NCBI RefSeq assembly: GCF_004345665.1 | Contig: NZ_SLWR01000004.1 | Location: 124,001 to 188,000 of the forward strand | DNA: 64,000 nucleotides | Direction of reading: 5' to 3' | Origin: Kribbella antiqua | Lineage (GTDB): Bacteria; Actinomycetota; Actinomycetes; Propionibacteriales; Kribbellaceae | Shown here: in pieces, positions 53,262-64,000 of the stretch | Numbering within the stretch: position 1 is the stretch's first letter | Layout: every line of letters starts with the position of its first letter | Translations under genes and position numbers: made by a program | Notes under the pieces: generated by a model | Databases searched by the model: none | The model's input: only the letters and a program-made list of their open reading frames with translations | Told to the model about the DNA's origin: nothing

Positions 53262-54107
53262 TCAGAAGCCGAAGGCGGGTCTGGCGTCGGCGAGGCCTTT
53301 GCGGTTCTCGGCCGGGTCGGTGAGGCCGGTGCGGACATCCGTTGAGCAACGCCAGGCGAAGTAGCCGGCCTGGACCGCGTACCTGAGGTTGAGGAAGGCC
53401 TCGAGGCCGGACTCGATCTCATCCGCCGCTTGCTGCTGCTTCTCGACGTATGCGCGTACCACGTGCTCCGCCGTACCGGCGTACATCACCGCGGACGCCA
53501 CGTCGTACAAAATCGGACCTCGCATGGCGCTGCCCCAGTCGATCAGCGCGATCGTGCCGTCACGCTGCCGGAGGAATGCTTCGGCCGCCGGATCCCCATG
53601 CAGCCAAGCCCAGCTCAGCCCGTTGAGCTCTCGTACGCCGTCCAGCGCGGTGGCGACGGCTGGTCGAATCCACTCCTCCAGATCCAGCCACTCGTCGAAC
53701 TGCGTCACCAACTGGAGCCAGTCCTCCAACCCGCCCGGCGCGGTCGACGACACCTCATGCACCCGGCCCAGCGTCGTACCAATCGCCACCTGATCCGCAG
53801 CGGCGCCCTCCAGCGGCACGCCCTCGACAAACTCCAGCACCCCAACCTGCCGCCCGCCGACCCGCTCAACCACCCGCCCGGCCCGGCTCAACACCGGCCG
53901 CCCAGTGACCAGCCCGGCATCCCCCAACCGCCCCGCCAACTCCAACCCAGCCCCAAACGCCAAGTCCCCGGCTTCAACCACCTTCGCCACCACCGGACCG
54001 CCGTCCCCCACCACGAGCCAAGCAGCCGAATTCATCCCACCCGTCAACTCTTCGACCCCCTGAACCCCCAGCCCCCACTTCTCCTCCACCACCGCCGCCA
54101 CATCCAC
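53262..54107 (-). CDS. Aminoglycoside phosphotransferase-family protein, altered metal site
   Basis: About 281 residues; start uncertain (GTG at 54107 used). The N-terminus is GVEELTGGMNSAAWLV. The catalytic block reads WLHGDPAAEAFLRQRDG, in which the usual N of HGDxxxxN is Ala, followed by LIDWGSAMRGPILYDVASAV. This HGDP-A-EAF form is shared by an actinobacterial subfamily, as far as I recall. Substrate unknown. The frame is open to 54326, but that part contains the palindromic repeat and is not protein. Confidence 0.75.
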   Translation of the reverse strand: MDVAAVVEEKWGLGVQGVEELTGGMNSAAWLVVGDGGPVVAKVVEAGDLAFGAGLELAGRLGDAGLVTGRPVLSRAGRVVERVGGRQVGVLEFVEGVPLEGAAADQVAIGTTLGRVHEVSSTAPGGLEDWLQLVTQFDEWLDLEEWIRPAVATALDGVRELNGLSWAWLHGDPAAEAFLRQRDGTIALIDWGSAMRGPILYDVASAVMYAGTAEHVVRAYVEKQQQAADEIESGLEAFLNLRYAVQAGYFAWRCSTDVRTGLTDPAENRKGLADARPAFGF

Positions 54108-54154
54108 CCCACCACCCTGCCAGCGCACAGTTGCCCCGAGCACCCGATTTCCGC

Positions 54155-54384
54155 GGACCGCCAGGCCATCACAACCACGCGACCACGAGCCACTCCCGCG
54201 GGCAGGTGCCCGACCGTCGGCGATTGTGATGGCCTGGCCGTCCGCCATGCCGAGGTCGGCGCCGAGCTCCGATGCCGAAAGCGGACCTGCAGCACTCACC
54301 AACCGACCCACCACCTGCACCGCCACGCTCAGCCGCGCGCCGCCGACCGCGAACGGCCGAGGTTCATGAGTGGCACAGGTCCGC
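54155..54384. repeat. Composite palindromic repeat, copy B
   Basis: Module 2 (54155-54243) has arms GGACCGCCAGGCCATCACAA and TTGTGATGGCCTGGCCGTCC. Module 1 (54281-54384) has arms GCGGACCTGCAGCACTCACC and ATGAGTGGCACAGGTCCGC. Copy A at 20357 has the same two modules in the other order. Confidence 0.7.
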
Positions 54385-54386
54385 GC

Positions 54387-54560
54387 CCAGTCCGGGCGGG
54401 GCCGGCGCCGGGCGGGCGCGAGCCGGGCGGGGCCAGGCGGGGCGCGGGGCCGGGCGCGGGCGGGGCGCGGGGCCGGGCGCGGGCGGGCCGGGGCGGGCGC
54501 GGGCGGGCCGGGCGCGGGCGGGGCGGGCGGGCGCGGGCGGGGCCGCGGAAATCTCCTGGG
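54387..54560. repeat. G/C-only low-complexity tract
   Basis: About 170 bases almost free of A and T, built from irregular GGGCGCGGGC and GGGGCCGGGC units. Open frames here are by-products of the composition. It fills the gap between the palindromic repeat and the small gene at 54593. No promoter is visible. Confidence 0.75.
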
Positions 54561-54592
54561 CCGGGCGGGTCGTAGCCCGGTAGGTTCCCCGC

Positions 54593-54781
54593 ATGAGCGG
54601 ACGGGGGGATCTTGAGCGACTCGGCGAGCTGGTCGCTGAACTGACGGAGATCCACGGATCGGTGACCGAGGACGAGCTAGCCCGGGCCCGGGCGGAGTGG
54701 CCGGTCAGCCCTGACCGCACTCGCCCCGGCCGTGCTGCGTTGGACCTCGCTGGCGTTCCGGTCGACGAGTCGGGCGGCTAG
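54593..54781 (+). CDS. Small protein of unknown function (62 residues)
   Basis: Reads GDLERLGELVAELTEIHGSV, TEDELARARAEWPV and ends PVDESGG; a helical start and an acidic end. ATG preceded by GGTTCCCCGC, a weak site. Could be an antitoxin-like or regulatory peptide, or chance. The following 177 bases (54782-54958) show only an antisense fragment with no clear family. Confidence 0.35.
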   Translation: MSGRGDLERLGELVAELTEIHGSVTEDELARARAEWPVSPDRTRPGRAALDLAGVPVDESGG

Positions 54782-54958
54782 CCTCTCGGCCGCGGGGGTC
54801 CCAGTCACGGCACCGACCATCGGCGCCGGTGTACCGAAGTCGTTGACCCATAGCTTGTACGTCCGGTGAGCGTGCAGGTCACGCCGGCCGTGCGGCGAGT
54901 CGTGGATTTTGGCTGGCGACACGCGGGGAGCGGCGACAGAAAGCCACGACTCGGTGAG

Positions 54959-55942
54959 TCAGCCGGCGGATTCGTTGGTGCGGATTTCGTCGGCTAGGTG
55001 GTGGGTGGTGGTGCGGAGGGCTTGTTCGGGGTCGATGCCTAGGGTGCGGGCCTCGCGGACTAGGGCCAGGAGCTCGGCGCCGATGCGGTCCGTGTCGGAG
55101 ACCGGGGGTGGGAGTTGGTGGTCTGCGGGGAGTTGTCTGGCGGCTCGGGCCAGGACCTTGTCGGCGAGGGCCAGGGCGGGGAGGGCCAGGGGGATGCCTT
55201 CGAGGACCGAGGTGCGTTGTTTTTCGGCTGCCTTGATGGTTTCCCAGTTGGCTTCGACGGCGGCGGCGTCGGCTGCGGCGACGGTGCCGAAGACGTGGGG
55301 GTGGCGGCGGATCAGCTTCTCGACGATGTCGCCGGCCACATCGTCAACCGAAAAGCCGTCGTCAAGATCCTCGGAGGCGATCCGGGAGTGGAAGGCCACC
55401 TGCAACAGCAGATCGCCGAGTTCCTCGCGGAGATGGGCGCGGTCGCCGGTGTCGATGGCTTCGAGGGTCTCGTAGGTCTCCTCGAGCAAGTACTTCGCGA
55501 GACTCTCGTGCGTCTGTTCCTGGTCCCACGGGCAGTTCCGCCGAAGCCGGTCCATCACCCGCACCAAATCGATCAGCCGCGCGCCCGGTACGTCGTACGA
55601 GCCGTGCAGAATCTCCACCTCGTACGGCGGTCGCGGCTCGCGGCTGAGCTGATCCGCGACGATCCGCAACAACCCAGGCTCGCCGTCCTCACCCACCAGC
55701 CAGGCAACCCGACGCCCGTCAGCAGCCGCGGCGGAAAGCCACGCCCAATGCTCGGCAGGCCCACCCTCGACCTGGGTGACGACCAGCCCGGACCCGACCA
55801 GCGCCTGCACGTCCGGCCGCATCGGACCGCCGGCGGCACCGATCTCGTCGGCGTCGGTGAAGGCTTGCCAGGCCGCACGGGTGAGAAGGCCTGGTGCCAC
55901 CCGAGGGCTCGTCAGGACGACCTTGACGGCGTCACCAGGCAT
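54959..55942 (-). CDS. mazG: MazG nucleotide pyrophosphohydrolase
   Basis: 327 residues. An N-terminal part (about 1-110) as in actinobacterial MazG, then the catalytic MazG domain with LRRNCPWDQEQTHESL, LEETYETLEAID and HLREELGDLLLQVAFHS (EExxE...ExxD metal site). The C-terminal domain is a second MazG-like repeat without the full motif. It removes non-canonical NTPs and may lower (p)ppGpp. Next to the lipoprotein and mfd as in mycobacteria. Confidence 0.93.
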   Translation of the reverse strand: MPGDAVKVVLTSPRVAPGLLTRAAWQAFTDADEIGAAGGPMRPDVQALVGSGLVVTQVEGGPAEHWAWLSAAAADGRRVAWLVGEDGEPGLLRIVADQLSREPRPPYEVEILHGSYDVPGARLIDLVRVMDRLRRNCPWDQEQTHESLAKYLLEETYETLEAIDTGDRAHLREELGDLLLQVAFHSRIASEDLDDGFSVDDVAGDIVEKLIRRHPHVFGTVAAADAAAVEANWETIKAAEKQRTSVLEGIPLALPALALADKVLARAARQLPADHQLPPPVSDTDRIGAELLALVREARTLGIDPEQALRTTTHHLADEIRTNESAG

Positions 55943-55952
55943 TCAGGGGACC

Positions 55953-56573
55953 TCAGCCCTGGCCCTGCTGGGCGGCTTCGGCGGCTTCACGGGCTGCCTT
56001 TGCCTGCGCGGATTCCGAGGACAGCGAGCCGGAGATCTTGCTGTCGATGGCGCCGTCGGTCCACTGGCCGAAGCGGGGCGCGATGGAGATCTTGATGTTC
56101 TTCGACGCGTCCTTGACCACCGCCGTACCGGCCTGCTGGGCCTGCTGCAGCTTCGGGTCGTTCACGCCGGTGCCGCCGCCGAGCTTGATCGTGGCGACCG
56201 CAGCCGCGGCGACCTGCTGAAGGAAGTCGCGAGCCACCGGGTCCGCCTCGAACTTCGCGTACGCCGCCTGGTCGCGGACCACCAGCCGCATCGCCTCGGC
56301 GGTCTCCGCGTCGCTGACCGACACCGACTTCTCTTCGCGGACCTGCGCGACCAGCGCGTTGTTCACCAGCTCGTTGAGCGCGACGCTGGTCTCGAACGGC
56401 TGACCGAGGGCCGCGGTGACCGCGCGGGAGGTCTTGTCGACGTCACCGACGCTGATCTCGGTCTTGCCGACCACGGCCGCCGCCCCCGGGTGCGTCCCGG
56501 CCGCGCAACCGCCGACCAGCAGCACCGACGCCACCGCCGCACCGAGGGCCCGAAGCCGTCGAGATGTGCTCAC
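55953..56573 (-). CDS. Lipoprotein with SurA N-like domain
   Basis: 206 residues from the GTG at 56573 (AGGAGATTTCGG upstream). Signal peptide with lipobox LLVGGC (Cys 23), then GAAAVVGKTEISVGDVDKTS, a SurA-type chaperone region, and a Gln/Ala-rich coiled end. No prolyl isomerase domain is seen. It probably chaperones exported proteins at the membrane surface. Conserved between mfd and mazG in related genomes. The frame upstream overlaps mfd and was not used. Confidence 0.85.
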   Translation of the reverse strand: MSTSRRLRALGAAVASVLLVGGCAAGTHPGAAAVVGKTEISVGDVDKTSRAVTAALGQPFETSVALNELVNNALVAQVREEKSVSVSDAETAEAMRLVVRDQAAYAKFEADPVARDFLQQVAAAAVATIKLGGGTGVNDPKLQQAQQAGTAVVKDASKNIKISIAPRFGQWTDGAIDSKISGSLSSESAQAKAAREAAEAAQQGQG

Positions 56574-56596
56574 CCGAAATCTCCTCGTATCGTCAA

Positions 56597-60219
<3,623 letters not shown>

Positions 60220-60223
<4 letters not shown>

Positions 60224-60795
60224 GAGTTGTACTTCCCTTGGGTTGATTCCAGGCCGTCGGTGAGCAGCGATTCGACCGCGTCCGCGGTCCGGTCGACGGC
60301 GAAAGGAAGGTCCTTGCGTTCGGTCGAGGAGAACTCGTTCAGGACGAAGTCGGCGGGGTTCTGCCGGCCCGGTGGACGACCCACACCGAACCGGACTCGA
60401 TAATACTCACCGGTGCCAAGCGATTTCCGGATCGACTTCAGTCCGTTGTGGCCGTTGTCGCCACCGCCGTACTTCGCCCGCAGTACGCCGAAGTCGATGT
60501 CCAGCTCGTCGTGCACCACCACCAGCGCGGCCGGCTCGAGCTTGAAGAACTTCAGCAGCCCGGACACGGGCCCGCCGGACTCGTTCATGTACGAGCGGGG
60601 CTTGGCCAGCACGGTCCGGATCCCGCTGATCCGGGTCTCGATCACCTCGGCCCGGACCTGCTTGTGCTGCTTCCACTTGCCGCCGGTCCGGGCGGCGAGC
60701 TCGTCGGCCACCAGGTGCCCGACGTTGTGCCGGGTGCGGGCATAGGAAGGGCCGGGATTCCCCAGTCCGACGACCAACCACACGTCGTCCGCCAC
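60220..60795 (-). CDS. pth: Peptidyl-tRNA hydrolase
   Basis: 191 residues. VVGLGNPGPSYARTRHNVGH carries Asn and the catalytic His; HDELDIDFG the Asp; NGHNGLKSI the late Asn. It frees peptides from tRNA after abortive translation. It sits between rplY (37 bases upstream) and mfd. Confidence 0.96.
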
Positions 60796-60832
60796 GGATC
60801 CCGGCCCTCCTGAAAGTTCTGTCGCGGTGAGA

Positions 60833-61477
60833 CTACTCCGCGGCGGCGGCGACGGGCTCCTCGGCGGGGGCCGGCTCGTCGCGCTCGATGCCCGCCTCGG
60901 CCTCGGCGTCGGACAGCTCGGCCTCGAGCTGCTCGGCGGTCTGCTGGGCCGTCACGTTCACGATCAGGGTGTCCGGCTCGATCGCCAGCGTCGTACCGGC
61001 CGGCAGCTTGATGTCGGACGCGTGCAGCTGGGCGCCGACCTCGAGACCCTCGACGGAGACGGTGACGCCGTCCGGAATGTGGGTCGCCTCGGCCTCGACC
61101 AGGATGCTCGGGTGCTCCAGCACGACCAGGGTGTCGCTGACGGCCTCGCCCTCGAGGTGGACGGCGATGTCCACCTGGACCTTCTCGCCGCGCTTCACGA
61201 TGACCAGGTCGACGTGCTCGATGAAGCCCTTCAGCGGGTCACGCTGCACCTGCTTCGGCAGCGCCAGGTGGGATTCGCCACCGGCGACCTCGATCAGCAG
61301 CAGGGCGTTGGCGGTCTTCAGGGCCAGCATGGTGTCGTGACCGGGCAGGGTGATGTGCACCGGGTCACTGCCGTGGCCGTACAGGACTGCGGGAACCTTG
61401 TTGTCCCGGCGGATTCGGCGGGCAGCACCCTTGCCGAACTCCGTGCGCGATTCGGCTTGGATCTTGACCTCGGCCAC
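60833..61477 (-). CDS. rplY: Ribosomal protein bL25 (Ctc form)
   Basis: 214 residues. The N-terminal 5S-rRNA-binding domain (KIQAESRTEFGKGAARRIRR, VPAVLYGHGSDPVHITLPGH) is followed by the CTC-type C-terminal domain and an acidic Glu/Ala-rich tail. It binds 5S rRNA and contributes to stress tolerance. Co-transcribed with pth. Confidence 0.95.
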   Translation of the reverse strand: MAEVKIQAESRTEFGKGAARRIRRDNKVPAVLYGHGSDPVHITLPGHDTMLALKTANALLLIEVAGGESHLALPKQVQRDPLKGFIEHVDLVIVKRGEKVQVDIAVHLEGEAVSDTLVVLEHPSILVEAEATHIPDGVTVSVEGLEVGAQLHASDIKLPAGTTLAIEPDTLIVNVTAQQTAEQLEAELSDAEAEAGIERDEPAPAEEPVAAAAE

Positions 61478-61809
61478 GAGATGAACTCCTCAAGTGCGTT
61501 GCGGTGATCAGTTGTCTAGGTGGTGCTCGGCTGCGGCCTCAGCGGGCGCTTCTTGACCCCGGAGAAGGCGTCAGGCAACGAACCACCGCGTCGATCACGG
61601 AGCCGCGCCCAACAGTTCTCGGGGGGCGTCCCTCGCCGAGGCAACCAAAACAGTCTACCCACCACTCGGCACCGGTGTGAAATCCGTCCTTCAAGGCAGT
61701 TTCCACCCAGCCTGACCGGCGCCCACGGCGACGACTTTCCCACCCAATTCCGGCCTGATCCAGAAGGCCCCGGCCACCGAAGGACCACTGGCTCCGTAGG
61801 GTTCCTCCG
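61478..61809. promoter_or_regulatory. Upstream region of rplY and divergent gene
   Basis: 332 bases without a gene. On the minus strand, TAGACT at about 61655 may be a -10 box, leaving a leader of about 175 bases for rplY. No riboswitch or strong hairpin was recognised. The plus gene starts with a GTG and has no clear site. Confidence 0.3.
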
Positions 61810-62478
61810 GTGGCCGCCTACAGTTTCAGCTTCCTGACGCTCTTGATCGTCGCTGTCCCGATCCTGGCGTTGGTCGTGCTGATCGTCGTACTGGTGAAAC
61901 AGCGGCAGAAGCGTCTGCGGCAGCGGGCGATCGCCGCGGCTCAGTTCGGCTGGTTTCCGGTCCCGCCGAACCCCTGGCTGGTGAACGTGACCGCGAACCT
62001 GTTCCAGCCCGGCCGCCCGGGCGAGATGATCGCCGGTGACTTCCGCGGCCGGGGCATGTGTGCGCTCGACTACACGTACACCACCAGCAACGGCAAGACA
62101 CAGCAGTCGCATCCGGTGCACGTGGTCGCGCTCAACCTGCCCGTCGCCCTGCCGCCGATCACCCTCACCAAGGACTCCGGCCTGAAGCGCACCTTCGCGG
62201 GCCGCGACCTCGAACTGGAGAGCCAGGCGTTCAACGACGCATTCCGGATCGCCTGCGCGGACGACCGCTACGCGTCCGCCGTACTCCACCCCCGGATGAT
62301 GGAGTGGCAGCTCCACAACCCGGGCCTGGAGTGGCAGATCGCCGGAAACGCACTGGTCTCCTGGGGCACCGGCATCTTCGAGATCCCCGACGTCCTCGCC
62401 CGCCTCGAGGCGATGGCCCGGCTGATCGACCTCATCCCGCCGTTCGTGCTCCGCGACTACGGCCAGCCGACGTACTAG
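61810..62478 (+). CDS. Membrane-anchored protein of unknown function
   Basis: 222 residues from a GTG. One membrane segment (about 8-30, LLIVAVPILALVVLIVVLV), a basic stretch (KQRQKRLRQR), then a soluble domain with FGWFPVPPNPWLVNVTANLF and DYTYTTSNGKTQQSHPVHV. Not recognised; the pattern recalls small actinobacterial surface-associated proteins. Its stop overlaps that of the convergent oxidoreductase. Confidence 0.65.
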   Translation: MAAYSFSFLTLLIVAVPILALVVLIVVLVKQRQKRLRQRAIAAAQFGWFPVPPNPWLVNVTANLFQPGRPGEMIAGDFRGRGMCALDYTYTTSNGKTQQSHPVHVVALNLPVALPPITLTKDSGLKRTFAGRDLELESQAFNDAFRIACADDRYASAVLHPRMMEWQLHNPGLEWQIAGNALVSWGTGIFEIPDVLARLEAMARLIDLIPPFVLRDYGQPTY

Positions 62479-63236
62479 GTGAGCTTCGTCCAGACCTGGC
62501 GCAGCGCTCGGGCTGCGTCGCCTTCCAGGCCTGCGTCGTCCAAGGTCGCCGCGAGCTCGTCGAACTCTGGGCCCCAGCGCCAGGCGACGCGGCGGAGCTG
62601 GTCGGGCAGCGACGGATCCTGCAGCGAGCCGGCGTCCGCGCGGACCTGCTGTGCCGTCAGCGCTTCCGTGACGCCGTGCTTCTCCGCCAATTGGAACGCG
62701 AGTACGGCGAGCGCCGCCTTCCCCTTGTTGTAGAGGGCGTACGACGACTTCGCCGCGCTCGCGGCACCTGGTTCGTCACCGACCACCATCGGCGTCACCG
62801 CCGTGCCGGCCCACAGCGAAGCGGCCTGCTGAGCGGCGCTGCCCGACAGCATCAGGTGAGTGGGGCTAGACCCGCCGGTCGGCGGTGGACCGACCACGCC
62901 CGCGTCCACGAAGGTTGCTTGCGGCACCGCGGCCTGTGCCTCGCGCAACGATGCCGGCGACAACGGATTCGCCTCGATGTAGAGCCCGCCGAACCCGGCC
63001 TTCCCCACCTGTACGGCGATGTCGACCGCACCCTGCGGCGCACACGAACACAACACCACCTCGGCCGCGTCGACCGCCTCGGCGAACGGCGTCCCGATCA
63101 GGCCGGCCTCCGCCGCACGCGCAACGGAAGCTTCACTCCGCCCGTCCGGCACCCAGTGCACTTCGTGGCCCGCGGCAACCAGTTGCGCGGCGAGCTTCGA
63201 TCCCATCGCGCCGGGGTGGAACACGGCGATCCGCAT
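62475..63236 (-). CDS. 6-phosphogluconate dehydrogenase-like NAD(P)-binding protein (DUF1932 type)
   Basis: 253 residues. Rossmann motif IAVFHPGAMGSKLAAQLVAAG, then VVLCSCAPQGAVDI, and a helical C-terminal domain with KSSYALYNKGKAALAVLAF, including the Lys/Asn pair typical of beta-hydroxyacid dehydrogenase relatives. Likely an oxidoreductase of unknown substrate. Starts 24 bases downstream of the regulator. Confidence 0.85.
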   Translation of the reverse strand: MRIAVFHPGAMGSKLAAQLVAAGHEVHWVPDGRSEASVARAAEAGLIGTPFAEAVDAAEVVLCSCAPQGAVDIAVQVGKAGFGGLYIEANPLSPASLREAQAAVPQATFVDAGVVGPPPTGGSSPTHLMLSGSAAQQAASLWAGTAVTPMVVGDEPGAASAAKSSYALYNKGKAALAVLAFQLAEKHGVTEALTAQQVRADAGSLQDPSLPDQLRRVAWRWGPEFDELAATLDDAGLEGDAARALRQVWTKLT

Positions 63237-63259
63237 GGCAACATCCTCAGGAAGAGCGG

Positions 63260-63901
63260 TCAGTGCTCCCCAAGATATGCCAGTACGGCGAGCACCCGGC
63301 GGTGCTGTTCGTCGTTCGTGAGCAGCCCGAGCTTCGCCAGGATGCTGCCGACATGCGTCTCCACGGTCCGTTCGGTCAGGAACAGCCGGCGGCCGATCCC
63401 GACGTTGGTGCAGCCCTCGGCCATCAACGCGAGTACCTCACGCTCCCGCGGCGTCAGTGGCGCCAGCCGATCATCGTCGCGCTGGCGACCGAGCAACCGC
63501 GCGACCACCTCGGGATCGAGCGCCGATCCGCCCGCCGCGACCCGGTCCAGTGCGTCCAGGAACTGGTCGACCGCGAGTACGCGATCCTTCAGCAGGTAGC
63601 CGAAGGCTCCCGTCGCCACCAGCTCGACCGAATGCCGGGTCTCGATGTGCTGGGACAGCAGCACGATGGCCAGGTCAGGGTGCAGCATCCGGAGCCGTCG
63701 GGCCGCGCGGGCTCCGTCGTCGGTCTGGTCGGGCGGCATCCGGATGTCGATCACCGCCAGATCGGGTGAAGTCTGCGCGACCACAGTGATCAGGGTCGGG
63801 GCGTCGGGCGCGAGGCCGACGATCTCGTGCCCGGCGTCGGCCAGCAACCGCGCTAGCCCTTCCCGGAACAGCGCAGAGTCCTCCCCGATCACGATCCGCA
63901 C
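63260..63901 (-). CDS. Response regulator, LuxR/NarL family
   Basis: 213 residues from the GTG at 63901. Receiver with IVIGEDSALFREGLARLL, phospho-Asp in LAVIDIRMPPDQTDDGA, Lys in GYLLKDRVLAVDQF, then HTH LTPREREVLALMAEGCTNVG. The start lies 13 bases inside the kinase gene, so the two are coupled. Confidence 0.93.
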   Translation of the reverse strand: MRIVIGEDSALFREGLARLLADAGHEIVGLAPDAPTLITVVAQTSPDLAVIDIRMPPDQTDDGARAARRLRMLHPDLAIVLLSQHIETRHSVELVATGAFGYLLKDRVLAVDQFLDALDRVAAGGSALDPEVVARLLGRQRDDDRLAPLTPREREVLALMAEGCTNVGIGRRLFLTERTVETHVGSILAKLGLLTNDEQHRRVLAVLAYLGEH

Positions 63902-64000
63902 GGGAGCACCGCCTCGACCGTCGTACCGCTCCCGGCTGGGCTGCGCAGCTGCAGAGAACCGCCGACGGCGGCCACGCGGTCCAGTAGTCCACTCAGGCCC
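63889..64000 (-). CDS. Sensor histidine kinase, C-terminal fragment (window edge)
   Basis: The last 36 residues are visible: GLSGLLDRVAAVGGSL, then SPAGSGTTVEAVLPCGS, the end of a HATPase_c domain of the NarL-type kinases. The N-terminus lies outside the window. It is the cognate partner of the regulator at 63260. Confidence 0.85.
   Translation of the reverse strand, partial: GLSGLLDRVAAVGGSLQLRSPAGSGTTVEAVLPCGS

Noticed and set aside
54108..54326. N-terminal extension of the phosphotransferase
   Set aside because: This part of the frame is the palindromic repeat; the repeat recurs outside genes, so it is not conserved protein.
54370..54615. Gly/Arg/Ala-rich open frames
   Set aside because: Produced by the G/C-only tract in every frame; no conserved content.

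Overview
The window is high-GC DNA with GTG starts, strong GGAGG-type ribosome binding sites and gene families typical of soil actinobacteria (mycothiol-era DinB/DUF664 proteins, MocR-YczE, DUF501, FtsB, an IdeR-type iron box). Codon style and gene content suggest a Nocardioidales/Kribbella-like organism. This is an inference from reading the sequence; no database was searched.

Left part (1-8 kb): sulfur metabolism (metB), a GlmL-type ATPase and an AI-2E exporter cut by the window edge. These are followed by a divergent, unrecognised cassette in which a 193-residue protein is duplicated (3618-4199 and 5834-6415). Each copy is followed by a different Pro/Gln/Ala-rich helical protein with its own internal repeat. 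I consider this cassette the best candidate for an undescribed system. 8-20 kb: YbjN, a YczE/MocR divergent pair, msrA with a second partial copy of its 3' end, an iron-regulated bfd-bfr pair, then a decayed zone (DinB remnant, LuxR-ATPase pseudogene with several lesions), a secreted BNR-repeat protein and a hydrolase.

Middle (20-46 kb): mostly single-gene accessory functions: acetyltransferases, three intact DinB proteins in the window, Nudix, LarA, a Baeyer-Villiger-type monooxygenase, cystathionine beta-synthase, a fused dehydratase/glyoxalase protein and BI-1. There is also an M48-like protein that seems to have lost its zinc site, an internally deleted acetyltransferase, and an integrase remnant beside tRNA-Leu(UAA). 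Next come def with an ACT-domain partner, a two-component system, a frameshifted GH92 mannosidase and NDH-2.

Right part (46-64 kb): family-5 uracil-DNA glycosylase, an MFS pump with a divergent TetR regulator and visible operators, then the conserved actinobacterial housekeeping block on the minus strand: rplY-pth-mfd-lipoprotein-mazG and eno-ftsB-DUF501-ppx. Between mazG and eno sits an accessory insert (kptA, a phosphotransferase, a composite palindromic repeat and a G/C-only tract). The same composite repeat also occurs at 20.4 kb. The window ends in a second response regulator/kinase pair.

No CRISPR array, rRNA, complete insertion sequence or origin was seen.
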